Shown here: positions 24,117 through 35,641 of the stretch, in pieces
Numbering within the stretch: position 1 is the stretch's first letter
How the letters are laid out: each line of letters starts with the position of its first letter
Assembly: GCA_009761415.1 (NCBI GenBank)
Contig: QUOL01000006.1
Coordinates: 62,001-126,000, forward strand
DNA from: Sarcomyxa edulis
Taxonomy: Eukaryota > Basidiomycota > Agaricomycetes > Agaricales > Mycenaceae
Length of the DNA stretch: 64,000 bases
Reading direction: 5' to 3'
Notes under the pieces: generated by a model
What the model was told of the DNA's origin: nothing
Database searches by the model: none
The model's input: the letters and a program-made list of their open reading frames with translations, nothing else
Position numbers and translations under genes: made by a program

Positions 24117-24490
24117 GGTGAGATGAAGAGAGGGGAATTCTGGGAGAATGGTCGGACGGACTTTATATTAGAATAAGATCCTTAAGTATGAGAGATTTGC
24201 ATCGCCGTGTAAATTTTTATACATCAAGGGGGAAGAAGGATTTCCGCGGGTCCGGGGATACATCTTGTAACCGTCGTTTGACCTGAGATTTGTCGGAGGG
24301 TTTTTACTGACCGCTAGATCTCGAACAAATCTCAAATTCAGACACTGTCCGATCCACCAATCTTTTCGCATCCCCTTTTGAGTTATAAGTATGACACCTC
24401 CAATTATGGGACACCTTCGGCTTAAATCCACACCTATTTAACTGGCTCACTCTGTACATCTAGACCTCACAGCGCCTACCCGTATTAGTT

Positions 24491-26115
24491 ATGCAGTCTC
24501 CCTCTGTTCCTCGAGAATACTTCCAACTGGGTCCTTTTACGGCCCCACGTATATGGACAGGTCGGTGCAATTCGTTGTACCCACTGCCTTGCGCTGACTC
24601 GTTGCGCTCGTCGCAGGCCTCTGGCAGCTCTCAAGCAACGCTTGGGGCAGTGCGTCCGTCCCTAAAATCCGTCAAGGAATGGCTCGATACGTCAACCTGG
24701 GCTATACTGCTTTCGGTGGGTGTAGCCAAGAATTGATGACTAGGAACAACACTGACATACGACATAGACATGGTATGCACTATAACTACCGCTCTTGTGA
24801 CCGCTCTGATAAGATTATGCCCTCGAACTGATCATAATTTAGGGTTAGTCCATGTTCCTTGTCCTCTCTAATCCTATATATCTGCTAATACGTCGTACGT
24901 AGCGGACCATTACGGAAGCTCTGAGATTATATTTGTTAGCAATTTGGCTCCAGGACCTGACCATCGGACTAAACATCTCTCCATAGGGACAATTCCGGCA
25001 ATCCTTGCCTTACCCGGGCAGTGTGATAGGCGCTACCAAGTGGTGTGTCTTCAAGTCTCCCCAAGTCTCTCGGGAATATGTCGAATCTGGAGTTCGAGAC
25101 CGTATCGAACGGATGGGCGGCACTAGCGTCGACTTGCTCCAGGTAAGCTCATGTTTTTGATTCAGATACGTGCCTGCCACTCAACTCGGTTATCCTTCTA
25201 GTTTCACTGGCAAGATTATTCAAACAAAGGTTACATTCCTGCTTTACAGATCCTTCGTGACCTCCAAAGCGAGGGGCTCATAACTGCCATTGGACTCTGC
25301 AATTTCGACACCATCAGGACCGATGAGATATGCACCCAATTAGGACCAGGTGCTATCGTAACGAACCAAGTTCAAGTCTGTTCTCATTCTCTCAACCCGT
25401 GCATAATTGACCGTTTTCTCACCTGAGTCCACTTCTTTGTAGTTCTCCTTGATCGACACAAGGCCCCTTCATGGGATGGCGGACGTCTGTGAGAAACACA
25501 ATGTCAAGCTCCTGACTTATGGTACTGTGGTACGTGATCCTTCCGAGGGAAGTGTTTCATCTGAGCCACTGATCCTCAATTATTCAGTGCGGAGGGTTCC
25601 TCTCTGATAGATGGTTGAACACTCCGCTGCCAGATTCGTACTCTGGAAATCTGACCCCGTCCCAAAGAAAGGTAAAGATGGGCTATTGACTTGACGGTAC
25701 CCCCCCTCTCTGATACTCCTGCACCTAGTATCTTGATATGATCGTCAAAGCCTGGGGTACCTGGGACTTATTCCAATCCCTTTTGACCGTCCTCCGCGCC
25801 ATTGGTGATCGCCACGGAGGCCTGAGCATTGCCAATATAGCCACCCGCTGGGTCCTCGATCATGCCTTCGTCGGAGCTGTCATCATCGGTAAGTGATACT
25901 CGGATCCAGCCTCATTGAAAAACTAACCAAACGGCCTTCGCGGTTCGCCCACAGGTACACGCATGGGGCTCTCAGAACACCCGGACGACAACCATAAAGC
26001 CTTCGGGTTTCATCTGACAAAAGAAGATAACTTGGACATCGACGCAGTCCTAGATCAGTCGAATGGACGGAGGATTATCACGACCATCGGCGACTGTGGG
26101 GCAGAATATCGCTGA
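24491..26115 (+). CDS. aldo/keto reductase
   Basis: NAD(P)H-dependent oxidoreductase with a TIM-barrel fold of the AKR superfamily. Spliced protein begins MQSPSVPREYFQLGPFTAPRI and runs through GLWQLSSNAWGS, FDMADHYGSSEIIFGQF, IGATKW, DLLQFHWQDYSN, ITAIGLCNFD and TNQVQFSLID. It continues with LLTYGTVCGGFLSDRWL and TRWVLDHAFVGAVIIGTRM, ending IGDCGAEYR. The catalytic set is visible: Asp and Tyr in FDMADHYG, Lys in GATKW and His in QFHW. The first exons are 24491-24560, 24617-24715, 24768-24772, 24843 and 24903-24934. The 5-nt exon (ACATG) and a single-base exon (G) are needed to spell DMADHYG in frame. The length of about 340 residues fits the family, and the fungal-specific C-terminal extension is present. 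The substrate is unknown. Confidence 0.85.
24773..24902 (+). other. two adjacent introns flanking a 1-nt exon (24843)
   Basis: Intron 24773-24842 (GTATGC...TTTAG, 70 nt) and intron 24844-24902 (GTTAGT...CTAAT...GTAG, 59 nt) leave one exonic G between them. Without this G the frame is lost inside the strictly conserved AKR motif. With it the codons read GAC ATG GCG GAC CAT TAC. It can also be read as a stwintron-like arrangement, in which removing the first intron completes the exon base before the second donor. Confidence 0.7.
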
Positions 26116-26537
26116 TATGGCATCCCAATCTATATTTGTAACAGTATATACAAAGTGTGTTCTATCTCAAGGATCAAACGGATCCATTTACGAAAAAGAT
26201 CGCCTTATTGGGGCCCAAGACCACCGCACTACCGTGGCCAATGGGTAGCCCATTGCACTGCTCCGGATGAGTGCAGGCATCATCCCTTGATTCCGTTCGT
26301 TGGTCTCAGTGTACAAAGCTCTTGAAAGCTACGTATGATTACAAAATGTCGATAGCCCGATACGCGGACAGTTAAGTGATGAGAATACAGATGGGTAGAT
26401 GTAGCGTTGATGCAATAGAACTATGAAAAAGTAATGAAACCCAAGATTGAATGAAGAATGCAGTGTGCGTGGAGCGAGAGCAACAGATATGAATGTACCG
26501 AAGGTGTCGGGTCACTTGACAGTGGGCGCCGTCAAGA
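26116..26537. other. convergent intergenic region
   Basis: 3' flanks of the aldo/keto reductase (+) and the YMC020W-like gene (-). No ORF here has supporting features. Confidence 0.4.
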
Positions 26538-29500
26538 TTATAGCTTACTGACGGAGGAAATATCGGAACTGATGGAAGATGGAAGACGTTGAATAGGTTG
26601 AAGTTTCCGTTTGATGTCTCGGAGGATGGTTGTCCTTGGGTGCCATTCGCGGAAGGCATCACGAAGTTCGATGATATCACGAGCGAACAAGTGCAGGACT
26701 CGTGGGTCTGCAATAAGGTCTCGTAGAGACCACGGAATCTTCGTGCACAGACAGAATGAGCATCGTAATGTAGTGTAGGCGAGTCAAATAGGCACTCACC
26801 TCGTAATCATTTTGCTCGTGTGTGGCATTGAATGGTTCTAGGGTGAGTTCCGGATGCCTATCTCGACCATCGTCCGTCAGAAACAAGTAGTTGACGGCCA
26901 GACTGAAAAGAGCAATGATTTAGTTGTCGATGGTGTAATTTCCGCAGATCGGATCGAACTTACGAGTAAGTTGCCAGTTCCTCGTAAGCAGTAGAATGAC
27001 CAACACCGTTCAATGAACCAGCAGTGGCTTCTGATAGATGGGCTAGAAGACCACTGTCAGAAAGGCCGGAATTCAAGACACGCAGAAGTAGGACCAGTAG
27101 ATTTGACAAAAAATCAGAAGAGCTAGATTGGGCGACGAAAATCAATGCACGAGACGATGATGTATGCAACATTGGAACATGAACTTACTTGTAAGCATCA
27201 CCATCGATATACAGAGCACGGAGTATAAGCGGATGTGAGACCGCTGTAAACAACCCCGAGTATAGCGGCACAACTTGGTCATTCAGTGACGCAACATAAA
27301 CCATTTTGGTCTGTGGATTCAACATTGAGACGGGACGCCGCAGCAGTCTGCGGAAATTTACTCACTCCGTTGTCGACTACGTTCCGAAGCGCTTCGACAT
27401 ACGCCTTCGAGACTTGACTTTCGGTGTTCTTAATATAGGTGAGTAAGCGCGACAAGAAGGCGGAATATTGACAACATACTTGGAATTCGAACAACTCACG
27501 GGCAGCCGTCGATTCGAAATACTAGATGAATGCATCAGATGGTGCCACTGATGAACAGATCCTGTCAAAACACATACCTGAATGTAGGGCTGAAGCAAAG
27601 AACTCGTGCTGAGATATCTCAACGGTCCGAGGTGGATGCCACAAAGCGCTAGACAGCATATCTTCTGCGGTTTCCCAGCCGGGATACCCGCAGCAGAAAA
27701 CGAAGATGTCGAGGCACCCGTGACAGCTTGGGCGCTCAGGCTAGTGTTCCGGGATGTTCTGATATGTTTATCACGGATGAGGCGGTCCAACAGATGCGTG
27801 GAGACGACTGAACCTTGCGAGTGTGTCGCCACAAATATAGCATCAGCACCATGCAGGTCATCCATCCAAGATTGATTCGACAGCATGCTGTTGTATAGTC
27901 TATGGAAGGGAAGCGGTGAAAAGGCGCCCAATGATGATAGACAGATGAGGGTGCTAATTCCAAATTTAAACAGAGAAAATGAACCTATGACTCACTTATC
28001 AACTCTTCGATCGATCGTGCCTTCACCTTCCAAGGGAATAGTAGTGATCTTCTCTAGCTTGACATTATGCTTTTCTTGAAATTCTTCCAGCGCTTGAACC
28101 ATCATACTGACGAATTTGCTACTGGTTCCGGTAGGCTAAGGCGGTGAAGATGAGAACAAGTAACAGCATCGCGAACAGAATTGACGACCGAACAAGAACG
28201 CAACTTACCTCTCCCAGAACAGACCTCATCACCGCACCTATGAATTACGGGAAGGCGAGGTGACGTCTCAACAATCAGTATCGTAAATCAAGAACATACG
28301 GTAGAGATGGTTGGCTTACCGGGAAACCACCCGTGTATACCAATGACCACAACTTTTGTGCATCCTCTGAGCACATCTTGATGTAGCGTGATATTCACCT
28401 TTCCCTTTCCACTCTCTTTACCTGTGCGTGGTGCCTCGATGATATCCCAAGCTCTAGGCAACTCCCTTCCAAACCCCAAAAGCTCCTTCTCCCGACTTCT
28501 TTCTCTAGCCTTCCCCTTCCCCTTCCCCTTTGCTGCCTCTTCATCTCGAGCAAACAAAACCCCACTCACAAACTTCATCGTCTTGGTCAACTTCGACTCT
28601 CCATCCCCCTCATCCTTGACGTTCCTCGGCGGAGCGTGGAACGTATCTGCCCATGTTGGCAGCACCAAATTCGGGGGACGTCGAGGCGGCGTAGACGGTA
28701 TGGGTGATGGTGCCGGAGATATTGATTTCCGTTTATTGGCCTTGCTCGTTTCGCGTTTCACCGAGTCTGCAATCGTAAGGGGAGGAGGAGGCTTGGTTTT
28801 GTTGTCTACAGATTTGTGTTTCGTGGTCGTTTGTGGCTTTGGACTGGGTGGGGGAGGCAAGAGTTTCGTCTTGTCCGTTGTTGTTGTTGTAGTAGAAGGA
28901 TCATCTTCGTCAATATCCATAACTTCCATACCATTCTCGTCCTTCTTCGTCTCGCTCTCAGTGATGAGCTTAGCACCCAACGTACGTGAAGAGAAAAAGG
29001 ACGCCCAACCGTATACATTCGTCGTTATCGTCGACTCGATAGGGTTGGAGTTCGACTGCAGGTAGGAGTCTGCAGATTTGGAGGAGGACATCTCAGGAGG
29101 TTTCAACGATGCTGAGGTAATCTCCTCAACAACAGCCTCAGCTCTCGCCAGAGCCTCCTCCTTGATCCTCTCAGACTCTGTCTTCTGACCGGCATCCGAT
29201 GCAGTCCCGATGTCTTCAGCGCTGTACCCACCATACCAACCCCAAGGCGAGTAGGAGTACCATCCTGAGCTTTGTGTAGCGGAGGAACGGATCGACGCAG
29301 GAGGCGGATTGGGATTTACCTTTTGTTTCTGGATCGAAGTCGAATTCGTGGGCGTCGGTGTAGGAGATGATGCTAACGCGAGATCAGCGGCAGGCGGAGG
29401 TGGCAATGGTTCTGCAACGATAATACTACTAGTTTCGACCGTTGGGGATGATCCGGAAGGGAAGGATTCACTTTTTGTAGAAGGTGACTGCGCTTGTTCG

Positions 29501-30803
29501 GGAGCGCTCCATCCGATGTAACCCCACCAAGACGACGAAGAGCTCATATTCGGAGCAGAAGTAGAAGTGGTGGGAACTGAGTCGGAGACGGTCTCCGTAG
29601 TAGTCACGGTGGTGGTCGTAGTTATGGTCTGCTCGGTCACTATACGCGAACGAATTTGGTAAACGTTTCTGATTTATAGTGAGACAACCTCACCGTTAGC
29701 AGATGCGTCGACATTCCCATCCTGCTGCGCAACAGCAACAGCTTTGTCTAACGGTATCTTGGGTCTCCCGAGGAGTGGAATACTTAGAGTAAAGCGACTT
29801 GTAGAAGGATTCAGAGAAGACAAAGTGCGCACGCGACCGTGTCCTACCCCGTCGTTGTCAGGGCTGATGCTCTGAAGCACCGTCCCTTGCGCAGGAGGGG
29901 GAAAGACGACCGTAGAGAGGGTTGGAACCTCTTCATCTATGGAGTTTGACGTATTATGACCGACATTTGGTGGTCTAGGAGATTGAGGAGGTTTGACTGG
30001 AGCCGCAACAGGTGAAGATGAGGTTGAAGAGAACCACGAGCGTTTATTCTTGGAAGGTATAGGTAGGGGTTCCGCCTTTGATTCGGTCAAAGGCTTTGGA
30101 GGGGTTGGAGGTTGGACTTGGACGACAGGGGAGGGTGGTTGTGGAACTACGAGAGGTCCTGGTGTAGTTTCAACGGTCGGTTCTTGCTGTATTTCGAGGA
30201 TCTTGTCTACCTTGAGTTTTTCTTTGGTCCTGGAAAGCGAACCGAACCAGGAGGAGCCTCCAGGCGAAGAGCGCAAGTTCGAGTCTACTTCAGGAGACGG
30301 AGATGGAATCGAAAGCGCGTCTGACGCTACAGGAACTGGTGGGGCTGTGATGACAGGCTCGAGATCTGAAAGAGCATGCAACGAATCGTCAGTCATGATA
30401 TTCAAAGGACTTCCGTCATGGCTAATCAAAGGCATATGTCCTTTGATCATCAAGAGTTCTCTGGAACAGATGTTTCGTGACAAGCGTCCTCCAAGCTTCC
30501 TTCCCGGACTTCAGGGGCACCTGGTCTGCACGCACCTTGTTGTGCTTGTTCTGACGATTCTTCCTCCTCTCGTATTTCTTTCGTTTCATCGTGTATACTT
30601 GTTCCCATCATAGAACCATTCAAACTGGCAGTCTCGCACACTTTGGAGGCGGGTAACTTGCTGATCGCGGCAGCAAGAGGTGCGCCTTGCTCGGGTTGGC
30701 CAAAAACGAGACTGATCGTGGGCGCTGACGATTGTGACACAGATACAGAACGCCAGGAAGGATTAGAACGAGAAGAACGAGAAGAACGTCGACTAGAGCT
30801 CAT
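26538..30803 (-). CDS. YMC020W-like alpha/beta-hydrolase-fold protein
   Basis: A long multi-intron gene of roughly 1,200 codons. It starts MSSSRRSSRSSRSNPSWRSV at 30803. The first ~700 residues are low-complexity and Ser/Pro/Thr-rich, with repeated Trp motifs (SSWFGSLS, RSWFSSTS, SSWWGYIGWSAP, WYSYSPWGWYGGYS), as in fungal members of this family. The hydrolase core follows: VVVIGIHGWFPG (about 28320), an exon AVMRSVLGE, then ADAIFVATHSQGSVVS (about 27820) with the Ser nucleophile elbow as HSQG. LALCGIHLGPLRYLSTS, KMVYVASLNDQVVPLYS and a C-terminal part ending SSISSDISSVSKL complete it. HSQG and the late Asp (LNDQVVP) are plausible triad members. The biochemical role of the family is not known to me. 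Small exons near the first-intron region are uncertain. Confidence 0.8.
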
Positions 30804-31154
30804 TGAAGAGTTGTCGAATGTCGAAATTTAGGTCAAGTCGTGAGACGGCACCACCGCCTGAGCAGTGCGTGCGTCAGAACACGTGGCATCCTTTGAAATT
30901 CAATAAATAGGCACCGCCACCGAGTAATTTGGAGTCGACTGGGAGTCGTAAAGGAGGACGAAGACTTTCGTGTTGACGCGAAGAATACAGAGAAGTTAGA
31001 GCGTACATATACAAGACAAGAAACATTGGAGTTGAGTTCATTGCATGCTAATCGTCGCATATGATTGAGCTTTTATAAGATGCGAATAAACATCCAATAA
31101 TTAATATACACTCTACAGTATTGATCGTAAATGGGTATCGATATCGACATGATC
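30804..31154. other. intergenic
   Basis: 350 bases between the YMC020W-like gene start and the 3' end of transporter B. Nothing beyond a short ORF (30833-31060, -) is seen. Confidence 0.4.
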
Positions 31155-33063
31155 TTACGGAACAGCGAAGCGTGATTGTTCTCTCAATCGTGCTCCAATT
31201 CTATAGAATATAAACCTAGAGATATCCAAGTGTCAGCTTCCAAACTTCAAGGCAAAGGTAGACGACATACGGTAGTGGAGCCATAACAGTCGTGAGTCCA
31301 GCCAAGAGTGCAGTGGCACCAACCGTACCAAGTCTATGATACATCGCGCCAGCGAAGAGTGGGAAGGCGGCAGCGAAGGAGGATCGGACAGCGGAATTGC
31401 TCGCCATGGCGCTAGCAGCGATGGGACGATATGCTGTCACCAAGTAGGTGAAGACTGAAGTAAAGACGAAGTAGATCCCTGAACCGAAGGGTATGGAAGC
31501 AATGATGGAGACGATCCAGTGGACAGATGGGTATGTGGTGAAGGCGAGCCAGAAGAGTGCTGGGGTGTTTGGATCAGTTGATTGGCATGTCAGAGGCAGA
31601 ACGGGATGATCTCACAGATAGGTACGAGGACTGCCCCTACCTGACCCATAATCAGGCGGATCTCAGGAGGTGGATGGCCTTCATACTTCATTGATTCACG
31701 CTCGAAAAGTCTGGATCGAAGTGTTAGCAATAGCAGGAAAACGAGAGTGCAGGCGATCTGTTACCTATTCCAAAACGGTTGTGAGGCAAAAGAAAGAATC
31801 ATGCCTAAGCCTATTCCAAGGAAAGTTAATCCGCTCATTTGCATGTTGAAGCCGTGACCTTCCCGAAATATGATAGGGAAGGCTTGGAATGCTAGGTACA
31901 GAATCCCGAGTAAAAGGGCAGACCATATATTGAGGAGCAGTGCCATGCGATCGTAGAACATCAGTTCTGCCGAGCGACATCAATACCGCACGAGCCACGC
32001 AGGAGGGGTGAAACTTACGAAAAGGTTTATAGCAGCTAATTTGGAGGGCCACCAATATGTGAATATCTCGTTTTTCCAGCGGAGCCCAATATTTAGGATT
32101 TCCAATAGTTTTGCGCAGCCTCTGGGCTTTGTGCTTGAGAATCACGGGAACATAAGTTTCGGGAACGACCTGATGGAAAAGACAGTTGAGGGGCGGTGAG
32201 ATTGATCAGACATGTTGGACGTACAATGAGAAGGATGATCCATTCTACGAAGACCCATGCCAAAAGGACACGATACATCCATCTCCAGTCAAGGTTCTGT
32301 GAAACATGCCTGAGTAAGCGGTGTTAACCACGAGTACGAACAAACAACTAACTTGATTGATGAACCCGCTAATCAATGGTCCGAGCACAGGGCCAATAAA
32401 TGGTGAGAGGGTATAGAATGCCATAGGACTAAAAATTACGCGATAAGTGCATAGAACACGAGTAGGACCAGGCACTCACGTCGCAACTGTTGCATTGGAA
32501 AATAAGTCACTGACGCTGCCCCCAGCGACACTCAAAAAAGCAGAACCGCAGAAGCCTGTTATGAATCTAAACACCAGGAATACAGCTAGTGAAACCATGT
32601 CAATCCGGAGTCCACGAGGAGAACGACCACGGTGCTCACCCATGTCAGGCGCGAATGCAATTGGCCACGAAAAAATAAAAAAGAACGCGTATGACAGGCG
32701 ATAGATGGCATTTCGTCCATATACCTCAGAAAGCGGTCCGACGAAGAGAGGACCAAGACCGAGGCCTATAACAAACAGACTGATGGAGAGTATGGTGACT
32801 TCATGCGAGACGTGGAACTCGGCGGCTATGCCGAGCTCTGTAGACGAAGCGACAGATGAGGCGCAAGCTGCACAAAGAGATGCTGAGCTTATGACAACGA
32901 CTGTGAGCCATTTTCGTATGGTTGAGAGATTCTGAGGATCATCTGCGTCCTCGAGGACGACTTGGTATGATGCAAGATCGGCTGGTGTATCCGATTTTTT
33001 CTCTGCGACTGCTCCTGACTTTTCGAGATCAGGAAGGAAAGTCGAGGAGGAGTTGCTTGTCAT
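31155..33063 (-). CDS. MFS transporter, DHA1 type (copy B)
   Basis: A complete DHA1-type transporter. It starts MTSNSSSTFLPDLEKSG at 33063, then EDADDPQNLSTIRKWL leads into TM1. Motif A reads GPLSEVYGRNAIYRLSY, followed by FRFITGFCGSAFLSVAGG, SNATVA, PMAFYTLSPFIGPVLGPLIS, LDWRWMYRVLLAWVFVEW and PKYWAPLEKRD. Later motifs are LLGILYLAFQAFPIIF, FLGIGLGMIL, PEIRLIMGQVGAVLVP and VTAYRPIAASAMASNSAV. The last exon reads PFIFYRIGARLREQSRFAVP with TAA at 31155-31157. Intron positions match copies A and C. It is probably plasma membrane or vacuolar, exporting small cations or drugs by family analogy; the substrate is unknown. It lies in a three-member dispersed set with all copies on the minus strand. 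Confidence 0.88.
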
Positions 33064-34112
33064 GGAGTAGATGGTTGGAGAGGGTTCTCATATTATTGAG
33101 GTATATAAGTACCATATCGCGTTAGAAGGAGATCATGGGTGGAGGTGGGTCGCCGTCGGACCTGCCTGCTGACGGTGCTTTGTCAACAACTGACTAAAAT
33201 CTTTCACTTTTCAGGAGCTATCATAAGCCACTCTCTTGACTCGCCGCTCTCAACCGTTCTCAACTTGGACAATGCTTCGACCCACCTATATCTCGGACTC
33301 GGATCCGTCATGCCCTTGTCAATACCTTCTACCTATGCTATTCGGTGCTCGGCGGCCAGAATGCGATTCGGGGACATCTTCGTTGATTGCATCCGAGGCC
33401 GACAATAAAAGTGGTTTCGTCTTCACCGTTGATGCGACGAGACACGGATTCTGTGCAAACTTCAATATTTGCTCTGTAGTTCCGACCCGGACTTCATGTG
33501 AACTTTGGAAAGGGCGAAACATCAAAGGTCAATGACAAGATTCTGTGCATTGCCTGGTACGTCGCAAAACTTTCTAAGAGATGCAAGCCTAGGCAGCCTG
33601 CGTCTATCGTCGGCCCTAGATGATCACGACAGCGCCGGACTTTTGTTGCAATCGTCGGAGTAGACTGTAAAGGCTTCCTGCTTTGTAGCTTCTAATCCTG
33701 ATCTTGCTTCAGAAACTGGTGCTCGTGGTTGCACATCGCTAGACCTTTATCTCATCTGGGGTGTTCTTGACGCTATCAAGAGGGTCGAACTATGGTTTTG
33801 ACAATACTGTCCATTACACGTACTTGTCTAGGTCGTCACTGCGCAACTGCCTTGACGAATCTCTCGATTGTCACTGGTAGACTAGATTGCCTTTGATGTC
33901 ATGCTCAAGCGTCACTTGAGACTATAGACTCGCTTAGCTAGATGTCTCTCCTGTGAGCTTGGCCACCCTCCATTGTCCTCTGCGCCATTCTCAATTCAAA
34001 CCGCGCTTGTGGCACTTGTTCAAAAGCTACAAAGCCGATCCATTTTCAGTGCCTTTGTCCTCCACTTTCATCACCCACCTTGCTCCGAGTGATATTCTGT
34101 CAAACTTGAATA
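33064..34112. other. 1 kb divergent intergenic region
   Basis: Divergent promoters of transporter B (-) and the hypothetical gene at 34113 (+). ORFs at 33139-33535 overlap each other in different frames and show no gene features. Confidence 0.4.
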
Positions 34113-35279
34113 ATGTCTACTACCAAGGTCATAACCGCTTTCGAGACCTTCCATCAGAAGCTCAAGGATGGCTTGGATAACGGCGTCATCACCAAGGGAG
34201 ACTATTTTGTAGCGTACTCCAAGTGGATCGCGGAATATTTCGACGTCATCTCTACGGAGGCCTCATCGACAACTGAATCGCCGAATCCTGCCACCGAGAG
34301 CTTCAGGTCAACCTTGCTGCAGTACAAAGTTGTCGTGTTGTTGTACGACGCGAGAAAGCAAATGACGCAGGATTTGGCCACAGCGGTATGTCTTTTGTTG
34401 TTATAAGTATCCCTCTAATGCCACCACTTTTCTGATAAACCGCCGACTCACCCCTAGATGGTCAAATTGCTAGGAGTAAGTTTTGGTCGATTTTCTTTCT
34501 GTGCTGGACATTGATATTATCTCATAGAAAGCATTTGACTGTTACGGCGACCTGACAAAAATTCCAAGCATCAATCATGTCAGAATTCTTGCTGACTTGG
34601 GTGACTTCCATGGAACTATCCAGGACATGGTTCTCTCAAGTTTCGAGGGCACCAAATTCGAAGGTGCGCAATGGCACAATTCGAAGTCGGGATTAACGGA
34701 GACCTTATGCATAACAGACGAGTTGGACCATTGGGACAAAGAGCTCGAAAAGATCAAGTGCCAGATCGAGTCAGTAGCTTCTCCGAATCTCTTTCGCATA
34801 GTTCTATACTGAATGCCACACCATTTCGTAGCTCAGTAACTTTCAAAGCAAAGCCACCGACTCCATTCTCGGGCCAGACATTTCCTAAAGACCTTCACAT
34901 CGATACTACGATCACTCAGGAAGACTTTGATATATTCGACTCGAATCAGGGCATGACACAACGTCGTCGCTCAGACTCGGAGTCTTCTTTTCATACTGCA
35001 TCATCTGACGACGCTGAAGACTTCTTCTCCGTCTGCGAGTCCCTCCCACCTAGTGCGACTCTTACGGACTTGGCATCGCCGTTGTTTCAGCCGGTAGAAA
35101 CCATCCCTATACCTCGTCGTCTCCATTCGAGTGAGCCCTTGAAGGTGGAGATCATCGAATTCCCCTTCGAAGAGTCTGTCAAAGGAGTTCAGGGTGATGT
35201 CGCTGACGTCGCTGATGTCGTGGCTGCTATCCACGAACTAAATGTTCGAAAGGGTGGTGTTCGCACGCCTGACTCATGA
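34113..35279 (+). CDS. hypothetical protein
   Basis: Starts MSTTKVITAFETFHQKLKDG at 34113. Exons join cleanly: exon 1 ends at 34385, an 18-nt exon encodes MVKLLG, then KAFDCYGDLTKIPSINHVRIL and DFHGTIQDMVLSSFEG follow. A last exon starting SVTFKAKPPTPFSG ends GGVRTPDS at the TGA. Total is about 340 residues. The N-terminal half is predicted helical, with a repeated pattern of hydrophobic residues. The C-terminal half is acidic and Ser-rich (RRRSDSESSFHTASSDDAEDFF) and probably disordered. No family is recognised and no function is proposed. The consistent exon phases support a real gene. Confidence 0.6.
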
Positions 35280-35641
35280 GCTCTCGACGCAGAGCTTTCT
35301 TGTAACGTCTCTAAGCAGTGCAGAAACAATGTACATGGCAGATATTGTTACAGAGATTATTCTATTTACGAACAACAGATGAAATGAGAAGAGATATGAT
35401 GATGTTCATTGGGGGAGGGGTGAAGTGTCATGATAGAAGTACATACACAAACCGTCTAAGTAATCGATGCGCTGAGGGGTATGAGTGAGCCAGACAGGTA
35501 TGACGAATTATGAGACTGTTGATTCTACAAGGATGAGTACGGATGAATTAGGCACTCTCTAAAAGTATGAAAGTATGATAAAATGCAGGTCGTGTGTGGT
35601 GGGAAAGGTCTTTAAAATGGACGATGCGTGAATTCTCGTTA
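35280..35641. other. convergent intergenic region
   Basis: 3' flanks of the hypothetical gene (+) and transporter C (-). No further feature was seen. Confidence 0.4.

Noticed and set aside
28388..29065. 225-codon ORF on the plus strand
   Set aside because: It is antisense to the Ser/Pro-rich exon of the YMC020W-like gene, and its openness is explained by that exon's codon use.
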